Below, piece by piece: positions 1-14,100 of a stretch of 64,000 nucleotides of DNA. The DNA is from Dromaius novaehollandiae (Eukaryota > Chordata > Aves > Casuariiformes > Dromaiidae), in assembly GCF_036370855.1 (NCBI RefSeq), contig NC_088113.1:19674501-19738500 (forward strand). Direction: 5' to 3'. Below the pieces are notes generated by a model. It ran no database searches and was not told where the DNA came from. It saw nothing but the letters and a program-made list of their open reading frames with translations. The position numbers and the translations under genes were made by a program. Each line of letters begins with the position of its first letter. Within the stretch, counting starts at the first letter, position 1.

Positions 1-653
1 GACCTGGAAAAACGTCACAGAAAAGGGAGAAGCAGCACTAAATGTGCTCAGAGGCACCACTGGGGAAAACGGGGAGGAAATGCCACACGCCCGATGACTT
101 TTTTAATTTAGCAGAGAAAGGTATTAAAAAAGCAGCAGCTGGAACCTGCAGCCCAGCAAATTCCTGCTGTAAATCCAACGCCCACGGCTAACAGCGAGGG
201 GGACCAACAGGCCCTTTTCCTAGCAGAGATCTCAGGTTCGACATCCTTCCACGGGGCTGGTGGAATAGGGAAGGAGGCAAAGATGCAAAACTGAACTCAT
301 CCTTGTTCCTTTAAGTGAAAGACTGAGCAGCAGGATTTGCAGCCGAGCAGTTTTGGCTGGGTAAGAGAACACCTGATTCCCGCAGTCCATCTGCCAGTCT
401 GTAACCAGTTGTGTCTGGATGCCCAGGTGATGGGCATCTTCCTCGCATCTCTGAATAGGAGGAACTGGAAAACGCAAGCACATTTTTTTCTCACTTCTAA
501 AAATCTGGCACAAGTGCGCTGTCTGTCCCATCGCAGGCTGCACTCGCTCCCGATCCCTTGCTTGGCTCGTGAAAGGAGAAGCAATGCATGTACATCATGT
601 AGGGAAAGGGTTTTTTGGCTGACGGAAGTGTCCAGGTTCCTGCTGGCAAGATT

Positions 654-669
654 AAAAAAAAAAAAAAAA
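654..669 (+). repeat. Poly(A) run of 16
   Basis: An uninterrupted A tract. A further run of 13 A lies at about 872-884. No retrocopy body was recognised beside either. Confidence 0.8.
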
Positions 670-1347
670 GCCTAAATATTCATATGATACCCCAGCTCCT
701 CCACTTGGCAATAGCTGATGATCAGTCATTGGGGAAAGCTGGGGCATATGTCAGGGGGAAAGGAGGAATAAGGATTAGCAAAAGAAACTATACATTTCTA
801 ATAAAATAAGCACAATTGTCCAAGGAAAGCTGTCTCAACAAGATTTTGTTTCATCAAATAATAGTTTTCTGGAAAAAAAAAAAAAGAGTACAGGTGGAAA
901 GTGTTGATCACGACTTGACAACAGTAAGATTTACTGCATGCTGCTACCCGGCTCGCTGCGGAGCCGGCCGGCCGCCTTTCCTCCTCGTTACACTGCAACG
1001 TGCTCCGCGGCCTTTCCGAGGAAATCCCATCTTCCAAGTAGCAAGAAGAAAGGTACTGCTGGGATGCCATCACTTCCCACTTGCTGGAAGACAGAATAGG
1101 AAATAAGGACTCTGCTGGCTGTTGTTTTCCCCTATCCAAAATAAAACCCTATACCTACAACATTGTCCTTAGTTTGAAAGTACTTTTTGCTTTAAAAATT
1201 GAGACAATTCTGCTTGAACATTAAAGATTGAAATTAAAGTAACATTTTTCAAAAACCTTAGAACAAAAATGTGAAGCTGGGTTGTAACTTAGTAAAGATT
1301 TCTGAGATTTTCCTTTTCATTCTCTTTGGAGTGTGCATAGCTTTTTG

Positions 1348-1358
1348 CCCCCCCCCCC
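1348..1358 (+). repeat. Poly(C) run of 11
   Basis: An uninterrupted C tract after ctttttg. A simple homopolymer. Confidence 0.8.
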
Positions 1359-1999
1359 AAGTCACAAATATCTTTGTATGGAAGGAGAATTATTTCCAGC
1401 CCAACTTCTTTGTATGCATTGATAAAGACATCAACCTCTTCTGAAGGTACATTTTAACTCCACCCGGAGAGATAAGTTAGTGCGGTTGGAATAAGGGACA
1501 TAAATTCACCTACTGGGTAAATTACAGATTTTAACTGAAATCATTATTGGAGAGCTTTAAAAAACAGCTTGATATGAATTGCTGTGGTATTACCTCTGCC
1601 TTTAATGACTGCAGTCAGATGCTGGAAACAAACTGCAGAACAGACTCAGGCCACTCGTTTCTTTTTCCGGCAGGTAAGTGTCTCGGGAGGAGATCCCGAG
1701 AGCAGCGGGCGGTTGTTAGAAGCATCCTCTTGCTTTTCCTCTTCTTCAGGACCGAGACTATCGTGCCCCTCGGAGATGTTTAAGCCATTCAGCTCAGCCC
1801 GTTGAGGATTAATTCCCTGCGATAGCAAAGTCATCCCGGATCCACAACCCCATCCACAACTACGCTGATAGCATGGAAGTGCCACCGGGGGATCGCTCTG
1901 AGCACGCTGCAAGAATCAAGATCCCACGTTCGCATTTAATTTGTAAGAATTATCAAATCGCTAAAACTGCCAAATTTGCTAACGCTCCCCACTCCTTTT

Positions 2000-3640
2000 T
2001 ACCCATTCCGGACGCCGTCTCTTGTAAACCCGCCTGCGCTTAGCGTTCCCGCGGGAGCCTCCCTCTCCGGCCCGGAAAGACGAGGGCTCTCCCGGGGTGA
2101 GCACCGACGCAGCATCCGCGTGCAGCATGTTCCCCCCGAGCCGCCAGCCCCTCGCGGGGTCTGCTTGGCCGCTTTTATCAGCTACTAACCAGCTCTGATT
2201 CACTGAACGGGGTCATTTGGGATTTCCCACTCCCACAGACCGAGCGTGCAGGGAAAACACTTGTTCCTGGTCAGGTTTCTCGGAGTTTTTTACTGCAAAG
2301 AGAAAATGAAAAGGTGCAGCTATTTAAAGATTAAAAGAGAATTCATCATCCCCGAGAAGTGCCTGAGAGCCTTTTGAAACTAGCCCACACGCTCCTTCGC
2401 TTAATCTAAAAACGTAGCTCCTTTTTGACAGACTTTGAAATATCTCATAACATTTGCAATATTCTCAGTTTCAGCTTTGAAGCTCTCCCCAAAGACCGTT
2501 TTTTTCCCGTCTCTGCCTGGATTTATAATCACCTGCCAACGTCGGCACAGAGACTGAGCCATCCGGGGGGTTTTGCGCTTTGAAGTGACGACGCATCAAA
2601 GCCGAAGAGCCGCGCGCTCGCTGCCGCCCCGCATCACCTCCAGGCAAATATTGACGCGCGAGGAGGTACCTTCTCCAGCTTGCTCTAATAACGTCTCTAC
2701 GCTGCGCACGGTGAAAGTTTTATCTCCTTCTATCCCTTCCTAGGACTTGGGGGGATTAAGAATAATGCAAGAAAAAGAAAAAAATCTGCCTGGGTGTAAT
2801 ACCTGCAGGGGCTCTCCTGCTTGCATCCATCTGATACATGCAATAAATGCTCCCTGGGGCTCGCGTGAGACAAAATTGTTGTCTTCGAGAACCAGGTCCT
2901 TGAGCCGGGACGATGCACCGCGATATTTCCCCGTTGCTGGAAGCGCATCGCTGTCGAGCCCTTGCAGGGTCACGCTGCTGCGGCACATAACGAGCTTTTC
3001 GCCCTTCTGCCGGGTCGCGGTGCCGCGATAGCCGTGCTGGCAGCGCTTTCCTAGCGCAGGTCGGGTCTAACAGCACCCACACGGAGATTTGGCACAGTTT
3101 AACTAAATAGCTCCGATGGTTTTGGAGAGAAAGCGTGGGAACGGCTCCCAGAGGAGCGGGTCGGATGCAGTTATGAGCCCGGAGCTGCTCACGAGCCCCC
3201 AAAACAACCACGCAGAGACCAAACGCCTCCTTCACACCAGCCTCGCGCCTCCCCGCCGGGAGCTGCGGTCGGCCCCACTGCCGCTGCCGGGCCCCAGGCT
3301 CCAGGGGAGCTGACTTCTCCGTAACCCTTTCTTCCAAAGGGGAAACCGAGGCAGGCAGCCGTCGCACAACCCACCCCAAAACGTCTTGGAAAGCACCCTG
3401 CACTCCCAAACCCCGGTTCAGCTGCCTTGGAACGTCCATAAAGAAGTACCGAGCGGCTGTTTTGCCAGCTCCCCCGCGAGCCTCGAGGCTGCATCTCCCT
3501 CTCCGGCTCGTCGCCTGCTCCCTGTTGCTGCTGGCTGTGGCTGCTTGCGCGGTTGCAGCCTCACCATCGATGCTCGCTGCTGCCCGCTTAACGCCTCCAG
3601 CTTCCCACCACGGTTTTGCCAGTGCCTCCGACCCCCCACC
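2000..3640. promoter_or_regulatory. CpG-rich region, candidate CpG island or promoter
   Basis: CpG dinucleotides are dense at 2000-2170 and again from about 2560 to 3640, against CpG-poor flanks. Such clusters usually mark promoters or developmental regulatory DNA in vertebrates. If MYT1 lies to the left on the - strand, as human synteny would predict, this could belong to its upstream region. Boundaries were judged by eye. Confidence 0.4.
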
Positions 3641-3700
3641 CCTCGTGCAGGTAATATGTGGGGGAATGTTTGCTTCTTTTTTGGGCTGCTTTTCCCCCAT
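2756..3700 (-). other. 314-codon ATG-initiated open frame in CpG-rich DNA, unrecognised
   Basis: On the - strand an ATG at 3700 with a favourable context (A at -3, G at +4) opens a frame that stops at 2756. The frame is open for 353 codons if read from 3817. The peptide is rich in A, R, G and Q, has no recognisable domain or membrane segment, and ends in an odd run of phenylalanines. Long frames on the other strand overlap it (3386-3874 and 3462-3899), as expected where CpG richness dilutes stop codons. I think it is more likely a chance frame than a gene, but its length is notable. Confidence 0.15.
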
Positions 3701-6700
3701 ATTAGACCCCACAGTGAATTGGCAGAGCTGCAGGCTGCCAGGGAAGGGGACCGCAGCGGGCTGCAATCCCTGCCCCAGCGACCCTCTGGTCCCAGAAACG
3801 GTGACGGAGACGGGCACAGTCCCAGGCTGGACCTGGCCAGCACCTCAGGGACCTACCTGTCCTCATTGCCATAGTGGCAGGTTAATAATTTCCATCTAAA
3901 TAGAAGCTGTAGGACTTACTAACACTGATTGAAGGCAGCTTCAAAATCCTGTAGCAGAAGTTATTCATGTATCTTCCTTCGGAGGAATTTAAGTGGAGAG
4001 GAGAGCAGCATTAAGAGAGATCCTGATAAGCCTCTCTGTTCCTTACCACAGAGAGATGAGATTTAAAAACAAGCCCCAAACAAACATCTTTGATTTCCTT
4101 TAGCTGAACAAAACCCCAGTGCGTCAGGAGATTATAACTACTTTTGCTTCTTGGTAATTACTGATCTTCTGGCATCATGACTTTAAATGAAAGAAAAAAT
4201 AAAAGGAGAAAATGAGACCTATAAAATATTTGTCTTCCTTCAGAGAAATCCAGACTCCCAACTTCTTGCCCCAGCACCTTGAGAAGACACAATGGTCACA
4301 GGTGGGAAGAGAGGAGAAGGGAGAGACCGAACCGAGGTGATGCACCCAGCTTCGGGGCCAGCACGAGGAGGATGGGGAACCAGCCAGCCATGCAGGGAAG
4401 ACAGTCAGGGAGTTGGCAGAGTTTGATGACTCCTTTCCTGGCTGGATTGAGTCAGAGCCGCTGCTTGGCAAGAGTGTGTAGGACCTAAGCATGCTCACGG
4501 GCCAGCTAGCGTCGGGAGATTGCAGACCCAGCTCTTCAGGGCAGGTTCCTTCACCTCCTGCGAGTAGATAGGGGAGCCTTCATCCATCCATATATCCTTC
4601 ACCTTCCTGCAAGGTCAAAGAGGCTCCTTCATTTAAAGCCTGTCCATGAGCACAGGGAACAGTCCCCTGAGACACCCTGCCCATGACAACTTCCCTTCTG
4701 CAGCTGCCTCGTTCACCAGCAAGCATTTAGGACAGGGCTGTACTTCCAGACACTAAAGGAGAAACTCCAATTTGCAGCTTGCTCGCACGTCCCTCCGCAT
4801 CGGAAAAGCCCATCCCCTTACCCTGGAACAATCCCAGCTGTTAATCCGGCCCGCAACCCCCTTGCCCTGGCTGGGCCAGCAGGGTCGACCAGCTGGCCTT
4901 TCCCAACACGACCCCAGCACAGCGAACATTGTACCTGGCAGGCGACCAAACATACAGACACTAAGAATTAAGGACGGGAATTGCCAAGAAAGGGCTCACA
5001 CTCCTGCAGCGCGGGTTTCGCAGCTGTTTGCAGCTGGCCGGCAGCTTGCTCCGCACGTGGGTGTGATCATGCACACGCGCTCGCCCACGGAGACGTGCAC
5101 GCAGCAGCCAGTGCAAAGCGCATCACAGCCAGGCCTGCATGTGGAAATAGTTACTTTCCCAAGTGAAAAAGCTCTGATTAGCAGGCAAGTAATGAGCAGG
5201 CAAAATTGGGGGCTGCAGCTCAAAAGTCTGGCCTGCCTTCCCAGCAATCGGAAGCAGCTGGCTCTGAACAGCAAGCAGCAAGGCTCGAATTTGGTGCCTT
5301 TCAAAAAAGGACGATAAAAAATGTAAAGTGCTTCCCTTCCTCGGTTAATTCATGGTATCCTTGGGCTTTTTTGATGAATAGCAAGAGCTTTGCGTCTGTG
5401 GGGGGTGCGTGCTGTGCGCTGTATGAGCTTGGTGTTATTTAGTGGACACGCAGCTGAGCTAGTGTTTGCTTTTGCAGCCGTAATATATGGTAACTTATAA
5501 ACAAGTCTGAAAGAAGAGTAATGTTTTTGCACTTCACGATGAAGGATTTATTGTTGTTTTCACTCTTACTTGTACAAGAAACAGTTTAAAGTGAAGCTGC
5601 TTTGGAACAGTTGAAAATAAAGCAAAATCAGCGTAAAGATCTAAGCACATAGGCTCACACTCACCCTTTACTCTGACCCCTTGAGATTAATTGGTCTCAT
5701 ATTAATTCTCAAAGAACATGTTACTATTTTTCTACCTAGTAAGTACCACCTGCATAACATTTTCTTGCTAGATTGTTATCTCCTTATTGTTGCATTAATT
5801 GAATTGCCAGAGCTGTTCTCCCCCATCATTTTTTAAACTGGACTTTTTGGCCTCATCTGTGCAGGAAAATGAGCTGCGGGTATGAAGCTGAGCACTTTTC
5901 AGCACCAGCAGCTCAGCTGCAAACACGGTTTCATAGAGGCAGAAATAATCAGGAGAAATAATCTGAGGAGTTATTGGGCCAGTTTGGGAAAGGGGACAGG
6001 AGTCCACAACACAGTTTGAAAGTGCCCGTTCCCACTGCACATGCTCATCGGAAAAACACCTGGGAATGGGCTTGGAGTGTGTTATTCAGAAGTGCTTGGC
6101 ACGGTGGGGAAGCCCAACCTCATCCCCATGGCCTCTCCGTGCCTGCTGGGGTGGGACAGGGCAGGACTCCACACAGGAAAAACGCTCTATAAAATCAATC
6201 CCTGCTACCCCTGTCCTGCTGCAGAAAGTATCATGCAAAACCAGCCATCCCCGGGCAAGGTCTGTGCGGTTAGTGTCATCAGTACACATTGCAGGGGATG
6301 CCAGCTCGCTTACTGTGCGCTGATTAGGCGGGCAAAGCCTGCACCAGCATTTGTCTAATTTCCCAAAATACGGAGGGTTGAGTCAAACAGAGTTAGCCTC
6401 ACAGTAACTCAGTCCAGGACTATCGCAAAGCTCACCTGAGCGCTTAGAAAAATAGCAACCAGCTTTGAGAATAAGGGCTCGAGCGTGCAGGATGCTGGGG
6501 GAGGGAGGACCAGCTTCTCACGGGGCCGGACCCAGCAGTGGTGCAGGTGATCGTAGCTCGCCTTTGCAGCAGGAGAGCTGGAGCCTTACAGAGTTTGCTA
6601 ACAGCATCACTCAGAGCTAAACGGAGAGAAAAACTAATATGAGAGCTCCCCTAAATGTAAACTACAGCCCTGCTGCTCAAGCAGAGAAATCCAGGGAATT

Positions 6701-9516
6701 CACTCACCTGCTGGCACTGGAGACTCTCGAGGGAACTAGGAAGAGCTGAAAGAGCGTCCTCCTCTAACCCAAATCAGTTTGCAACGAAACAACAGCCTCA
6801 TCCAGCTGGTGGGTCCCCCCCCGCAAGGAGAGCATCACCCACACCTCGGAGGCTGGACGGGATCACTGCTAACCAGGACAGTGACGCCTCTCACCTGCGT
6901 CGCCGGCAAGCAAAGGCCTGCGCTGAGCGAGGACCCGCAGCAGCTGCTGTCCCCAGTGAAGGGGAGTGCGAGGAAAAGTCAATGAGCTTCTCTGCAATTC
7001 AGACAATTGCTCCCACCTCCTTTTAAAAATATGTCTATAAATAGCCAGTTTCCTCCTGAAAAGTCTGTTCAAAAAGACAATAACATTTCTCTCCCTAATA
7101 TCATAATAAGATGTTATGACCAGAGAAATCTTTCTTTTTAATAACTATTTTGTTTAAAGTGATCCTGCCCTGCAAAGTAGTTCCATGTTGATAGAAAAGG
7201 CATTTTCATTAGCAAGCCCAGCTGTTCCCCCAGAATGCTGACAGGCCTTAATCAAACAGCATTCACAAGCAGCCCTGGTAGGAATTTTTCCTGGCATTGT
7301 TGGCTGGCAATTCCTCCCCCTGAACTTTCAAAATCTTTGACAATAGATTTTAATCCTGATTTCTGCAAATGTGCTGATTGAGCTGGCTTCTTTTTTTGTT
7401 CAGTACCCTCTGTAGCAATTTTTAAAGTCATTCAGTTACGGGTGGAAGGCTGGGCAGAAGGAAGGAAGGAAGGGTCTCAAATATAAATTTTGTCGCAGTT
7501 ATTGCCCGAGTAGAGCAAATGAAACCAATTGGAGAATTTCACCCCCTGCACGTTCTGCTTGGCGGCAGGCTGTGGACTGGTCAGCGTGCGCCGGTCCACG
7601 CGCAGCCGGCGATGAGCCCTCGCGCTGCTGGGTCTCGCGGGGACACGATGGCAGGAGAGAGGAGCGAGGTTATTGAAATTCTGGGGGGGCAGCTTAGGAG
7701 ATGAAGGATACGACCCCATGGGAGATAAAGCCTCATTAGCTGCACTGCTGCTGAAGCAACGTGCTTCGAGAAAGGTGGGCTGCAGAGTGAACCCTGTGAA
7801 ACCAGAGCTGGCAGTAATGGGAGCGGGATGCTGTAGCAGCATGAATCAGGATCTACAAATGAGGCAGAGGGAGTCAGGGCCATACTCTTCTAATATTCTT
7901 TCCCGACGGCAATGGGAACACTTAGGGGAACGATTCAAGGAGCTCTTGTACTTGGAGTTCTAAAAAACACCAAAGAGCTCTTCAGGAGCAATGTTAAACA
8001 AAATTGCAGTCATTAAAAAAACCCAACATCAATACAATGCTCTCCATCAGAGTCAGGTCTGAATGAAGATGCGGATGTGTTTGGGGACAGGGAGAAGGGA
8101 GAGAGGGGCTGGCGGTGCATTTCGTGGGACGCTGCCCTGACCAGAGCTGGTCTCCTTCGTGAGCATCCCCTGTTTGAGCAATGCTGTGTCGCAGGTGAAA
8201 TCTGACTTCATGTGTTGAAAAATTGGGGTTGATGCATAGAAAGCCATCAGGTAGCCCAAAGCTTTGTTTTATAGCAAAACCCATAAAATATTCCACTCTC
8301 AGCCTCTGAAATGGCAGTAGCAAGGTTATTTGTACTCTGAACTCATCTCTAGAGCTCCCCTGAACCACGCTACAAACACACTGCACCTTGCAACGACACC
8401 TGGCCATCTCCTGGCATTGCCGTAACATTCAACGGCTTCAGGCTTCATGAGTTAGATCAGAGACTTGGGCACGGACAGGCAACACAGTGGGTGAAACTAG
8501 AAGCTGCAGGTTTAAATTGCAAAAAGGGAGATTCAAATTAGGCCCTGGAGAAACCTCCTAGTCGGAAAGACACTGAAGCAATGGAACAGATTGCTTGGGG
8601 AACAGCAGAGTCTACAAGTTTATGAGACTTGTGGATTCAGGGTAGAAACTGATAGATTTAGGTAGATGGAGCAGCGGATTTCCTTGACATCCTAAGACCT
8701 TCTCCTCACTTTTTTTTCTACAAGTCTGTGACTGTATTAATACACACCGAAGAGCAACGGGGGACTCTGGGGCGAAAATCCTTGCCCTGCTGAGTTCAGA
8801 GAGAGTTTTGCCATTAATCTGAACAACTTCCATCAGGACATTTTGATTAGCTCCACTCAGATCTGTGTGAGTCAAAGAAAGCTTCCATTTGCAGGAGACC
8901 CTCTGTAGTCCAGTGGTCTACTCACAGAGCACCGGGCTCGCCCAGGTAGCAAAGGGTAGCTGGCTCTCATCCCGTAAGTTGGTGTCTTTACCCAGATAGT
9001 ACTCAGAGCGCGTGGAAACTGAGCCTTCTTCTCTGTTTTGTTGGCTGCTTTGGTCTGACATTTTAATCCTGTATAGTCCCATTTATCTAAAATTACCTGT
9101 ACTGCAATAGATGAAGGAGAGAGTCATCATTGTTGTTTGGGGTCTTTCCTCCCCTATGGTCTCAGTGTAAGGAACAGATAAAAGACCAAGGCAGAGGAGA
9201 TTATGGGACCATGATCAGTTAGCTTTGAAAATAAATCAAAGGAAGGGACTGTGGAAATGACATCTGATGACATGGAATTTGGGGAAGGGAATTTTTTCGA
9301 GGTTAGTTGTTTGAATCCTCCATGAAATCCACTAATGCATTGCCATGGCTCAGAAATTGATGGCAATTTAATTCCACTTACTCTTTCCCTTTCCTGTACT
9401 GCTCTCTCCTCATGTCCTATTCCTCCTTTTCAGTCCCTTGCTCATTTTTATGGTTGATTAAGACATAACTAAGGCTCTAATGATGAACAAAGCCAAAAAT
9501 AGAAGGACTGAGATTA

Positions 9517-9535
9517 AAACAAACAAACAAACAAA
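9517..9535 (+). repeat. (AAAC)n microsatellite
   Basis: About four to five AAAC/ACAA units in AT-rich non-coding DNA. Confidence 0.8.
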
Positions 9536-10764
9536 ATTTGAAAGACTGGATCGAGGTCCTGCTGGTTTCCACACACTGCAGATGGTGAGCTAATGAAAGC
9601 TGCAGTACCAAAAAGCTAATGTTTTAAGTACATAGGTCGTGCTATAGTTAAGATCTTGCTCAGCTCTAAGTTTTTCCAAGATCTTGTGGCAGTAAGCTCC
9701 ACAAGTTCTTCCTATGTAAAGATTACCCCTACAGCTTTACCTTCAATAATCTGTGTTCTTACCAAAGACAAAAGGGAGCAAGCGAGGTCCAAATGAAGAA
9801 TGACCAGCAGAAGTTGGCAGAACTATCCATGTAGAGAGACACGGCTGAGTCATGGGTGTTCAAGACACAGCTCCTGGACCTGTTTCCTTGCATTTGTCTA
9901 TATTTCTTCTTGAGGGCAGAACTCAGAGCTACCTAACGTTGTGGGTCATATCATTTAAATGCCCCTCTTTGGGCAGCTGGGAGGCCTGGGCGCACGTCAG
10001 CTGCCTTTTCAGTAGCATTCATTCGTTGATGCTTTTGCATGAACATGCTGTGGAGATGCTCAGCAGAGAAGCACAACACTCACCCCTCTTTTGCAGTTTG
10101 TTCAGCAGGCATACACAATAACAACATTTTTTTCCTTTGCCTGCTTGCCTGCTACAGCAAATTTCATTTCCTGAATTCACCCTTCCCATTTTGTTTATTA
10201 AATTGTCTTTTCTTATTAACAGCAGTGAGGCTGTTAGGATGACACTTACAGATGTGTGCAGATATTTGAAATGTACCCACTTCAAACACTGTTCATGCAA
10301 AGAGTGGGTATTACCTTCAGACATGGTATGAAAAATAATATGCCAGGCCCAAATGTCAAATTTAATCACAGGTGATATTAACCTCCCCAGTGAAAGGAAT
10401 ACATCCCTTTGTGAAATAACCTGGTTTTAATGTTCAAGACTGTTACAACAGATTAAACGGCAGCCCTTGATAAGTTGCCTACACTAAAAGCATCGTGGAA
10501 ATTGAAAACATAATGTACCTCACTTAAATGATTCACAGAGTGGAGAATAAGTGAGGGTTTCTTTCCTCATTTTTTCAAAGGAGAACGAAAGAAAAATGGT
10601 ACATATATGTCCAGAGGAGGAAGAAGTAGAATTGTTTCTGTGCAATAAATGTTGGCCTCTTGAGCAAAAGCTGCTCTCTTCTGGCTAGATGAAAAGGGCA
10701 AACACTTGTGGTTGCCTTGACCTTTTTCTGAAGAATGGGCATGCAGTGATATTTCTGATCATAT

Positions 10765-10785
10765 ATACACATGCAACATGTGTAT
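10765..10785. repeat. Inverted repeat with nine-base arms
   Basis: ATACACATG and CATGTGTAT are perfect complements around a three-base loop (CAA). No function is suggested by the surroundings. Confidence 0.6.
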
Positions 10786-11108
10786 CCGTTCTTCAGGCAA
10801 TTACCACGGCGTAGCTCCATTGATTTCCTGCCCTGCCAACAGCTAGGAGCTCAATTAGCCACTGACTTCAGCTCGATCTCTTCAGTACGTAGCTGTGCTT
10901 TCTCATCTGGAAATCCATCCCCCTTGATGCGATCCCCCACCCTCGGGAGCCACTTAGCAGTGTGCAGCTGTACGTAGCTCCTGGACCCGCTTGTGGGCAA
11001 GAAGTGTTGGAATCCACTTTGTTAAATATGGTCTGCACAGCAGGGCTGGGACTTTCCTCAAAACTCCTCAAGCCTCTGTGAGGATATCTATATAGAGCCA
11101 TATATCTA

Positions 11109-11132
11109 GAGCTCCAGAGCTCCAGAGCTCCA
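11109..11132. repeat. Three tandem copies of GAGCTCCA
   Basis: The eight-base unit GAGCTCCA is repeated exactly three times. It is a small minisatellite-like repeat in non-coding DNA. Confidence 0.8.
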
Positions 11133-14100
11133 TCGTTGGTCTACAAAACCATTTTGCAGCTGTTTTTGTTCACTTAAAGACTATTTAATGTCCAGAACTG
11201 CTATATCCTCCCCCTTCCTCCAGGGCATCAACTCAGTGGATGTAAGCAGTATAGGTATGTAGAACTAGGCTTCATCTTGTTTTCACTAGTCTCCTTCAAA
11301 AACGGTACACAGTGATCCTAGAAATCCCTGGTGCCACCCACACCCTGCCTCCCAGCACAGCCAGTGCTTCCACAGTTTTGGATAAAGCTGCTGCCTTAAA
11401 GTATCCTCCCAAGTGGGCATCCGCAGTGAAGACAGTGCACCTCGCCCGCATATTAGATAGCGCTCATTTTCTTTTTGCAATGCTGTGAAACAGCTGCATC
11501 CAACCCCATCGGGAGGTGCTGAGGGACAAGAGAGGCCAAATGCATTTTCTTGGTGCCAAAACATGAAGGGAAATGCCTGCCGCTCCTGTTCCAAACGCCC
11601 TCCTCCTCCCTGGGACTAAGAAAACTGGGGACTTGAAGTAAGTGAAGTAAGCTAATGATTCTGGGAAAGAAAACCCAGTGTTCGATAATTACATATGTGT
11701 GTGCTGGCACCAAGGGGACAATGAGGGGGAGCTCAGGGGACTTGCTGGTTTTGTATTCAAAGGCAAGAGGATTGCAGAAATTATCTTCCAACTTCTCCCC
11801 ACACAGATCCTGGCGGACAACTCCCTGCCATGGTGACGCACGTGCCAGGGATAATGCCACAACAGCAAATTAGACCCTTTTAGCTGAGCTTTGAGGGGAG
11901 GCTGGGGCTTGCTCTGTGCCAGATTCATACCAGACAAATGGTTTGGTGCATCAGAGTCTTTCCCATTTCTCCCGGCTGCATTAACATTTCAGCTACCGAA
12001 TTTTCAAGAGATATCGGTTACCCAAGCCCCGCAGAGGTCTGCTCTGTCTGGGGGCCAGACATGTTCACAGCAGAAGCACTGAGATTGCAGGGTTGGGGTC
12101 ACCGAGCTGCCCCAGCCTCTCTTCATAACCAGTTTCACCCTAGGAAGTACACTCCTTAGCTTTTTATTTGATAAATCTAAGCTTTCTTAATCATGAAAAG
12201 CACAAGCTATCTGTTGTCCACTTCCCAAAAACTCCTTTATTTGGATGGAAAGTGTTACCGCTTGGAAGCATGAGTTATTCTGCTCAGGACAGGAGAGGAA
12301 GCGTGGTGGCTCATCATGCACATGCCTTGCAAGGTGAGGCAGACCCACTCTTTAAAAGTTGATGCTGACCCAAGATAAAGCCCTTAGACTCTCATAGGAT
12401 TTCTAGATACAGCACTTCTTTGGTCTTTATTCCTCTCCTTTGCAGAAAGCTGCTGATATACCCAGTGAATAAAAGTCCCAACGCACCAAAGCAATTTTCA
12501 GCAGCAATAGCCTGTGAAAAAAATCATGAAGCATTATCACTCATTAACATTACGAGACGGGGAATGCTAGGGTAGGGGAAAGAGCTGAAACCTCTCTGAT
12601 TCTTTTTCCGTGGTGAAGTGTATCGCTAAATGAGAAGTACTCAGGGTGAATCCACAGATGAGCCAGAAAGAAAAACTTCCCTTGCGTTTAAGTGGATAAA
12701 CATGAAGGTCTAAGGGGAGATATTCCAAGCTGGGGGAGGTTTACTAGTCCCTTCTTATTTGCCTGCCTGCAACTGCATCCACCATATTTGGAGCAGAATT
12801 TGGCCAATTTACTTTCTGCACGCCAGGCCTTAAAGTGAGCAAAAACCACAAGAGCTCTCAACGTCCTCCCTGATTTTTACCAGTAGGAAAAATCATATTT
12901 GTATTTTTCCTACAGATTGTTGTTTTTAAATTGAAATCTAGGGAATGAAAATTGAATCCTGCTGAGTTCTGGTAAGTCTGTTTTTCCTGGTTCTGACTGA
13001 CGTTATTGAGCAAAACTCACACTAACTTCAGCAATGAAAACCAGACCTTGCATTCGCATCATGTAAATAGATGGAAAGAGCTGGCAGTTCAGTAGCTTTG
13101 CAAAAACATCATCCCAGTTTTCACCCTGGAAAGCAAAAATGCAGTTCCTGTGCTCAGCTACATTTCATTCTGCCTTTTGGGGACCTACCTGCTTGTCCAT
13201 GTTGTTATTCATAAAGATGGAGCAAGATGAAGAGCTACCTGTACCCTGTAGGTTTTACATGTGATTTTTTTGCTATGTAATATTCCTAGCAACTAGGCAT
13301 TATAAATTCAAAATTAGACAGTTTTGAGGCCTTCCCTTCCACTTATTTATTCTCTTTAAAAGTTTCTGGCATGTAGGCCCTAGGGACCAAGAAACACAAT
13401 GAAACATATTCTGTAGCTAATTCACAGTAACTGTTATTGATAGGCATTTAATTTTAATAGCAACTGTCAAGATAATGTCCAAGCAGCTGGAAGTGCCTCC
13501 ATTTGATGTCCTTTCTAAACCAAAGTTAACTTTTCCTTTTTCTCACAGAATAGCATGAGATTCCTCCTTTCCTGCTTCTCAGGCCATTTACTGTTAAAGA
13601 TTACTCCAGATTTACGAGGCAGATTTGAGGGCATAAGCAGGATTGGTTCATTATTTTTCAAAACGATATGGCTTTGAATTGCTTTCTTGGTCCGGGGATC
13701 AAATTCAATTAAATCCCACCAGCAAAAGATATTAAATATTGCTAACAAGGGGCAGGATTCTCCGAGGAGCTAAGGGTTGGCTTCGCTCAGCTTTCAGCAC
13801 GTCCATGTCCTACCTCAGCTCCCTCTTGGTGTTGCCGTAACGTGGGGAGTTATGAAGGAACACGCGAGAATAATTTCAGGAGTGTGAAGAAGAGCAGAGT
13901 TACAGCTTCATGGCAGTGTTTTACACTTGGTCCAAGTAGATGTCCTACCTGCTCAGAGGTGGGTTAGCACAAAGTGAACATCCTGCCCACGAAGGGTAAC
14001 ATGAATCCTGGACTGTGTTAAACGGTTTCCTCCTGTCTTCTGCGAACAGAAAGAAAACACCTGAATTCAAGACATACAGAAGACATTTGCCAGTGCTGCG

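Larger units (their letters stand above)
1..1999. other. Non-coding stretch, nothing recognised
   Basis: Contains short homopolymers and chance frames of up to about 113 codons on both strands. No splice-bounded frame or repeat family was recognised. Confidence 0.6.

Noticed and set aside
8915-8960. Segment resembling a tRNA-derived SINE head (tagtccagtggtctactc and acagagcaccgggctc).
   Set aside because: No B box and no body of a known SINE follows; similarity is too short to call.
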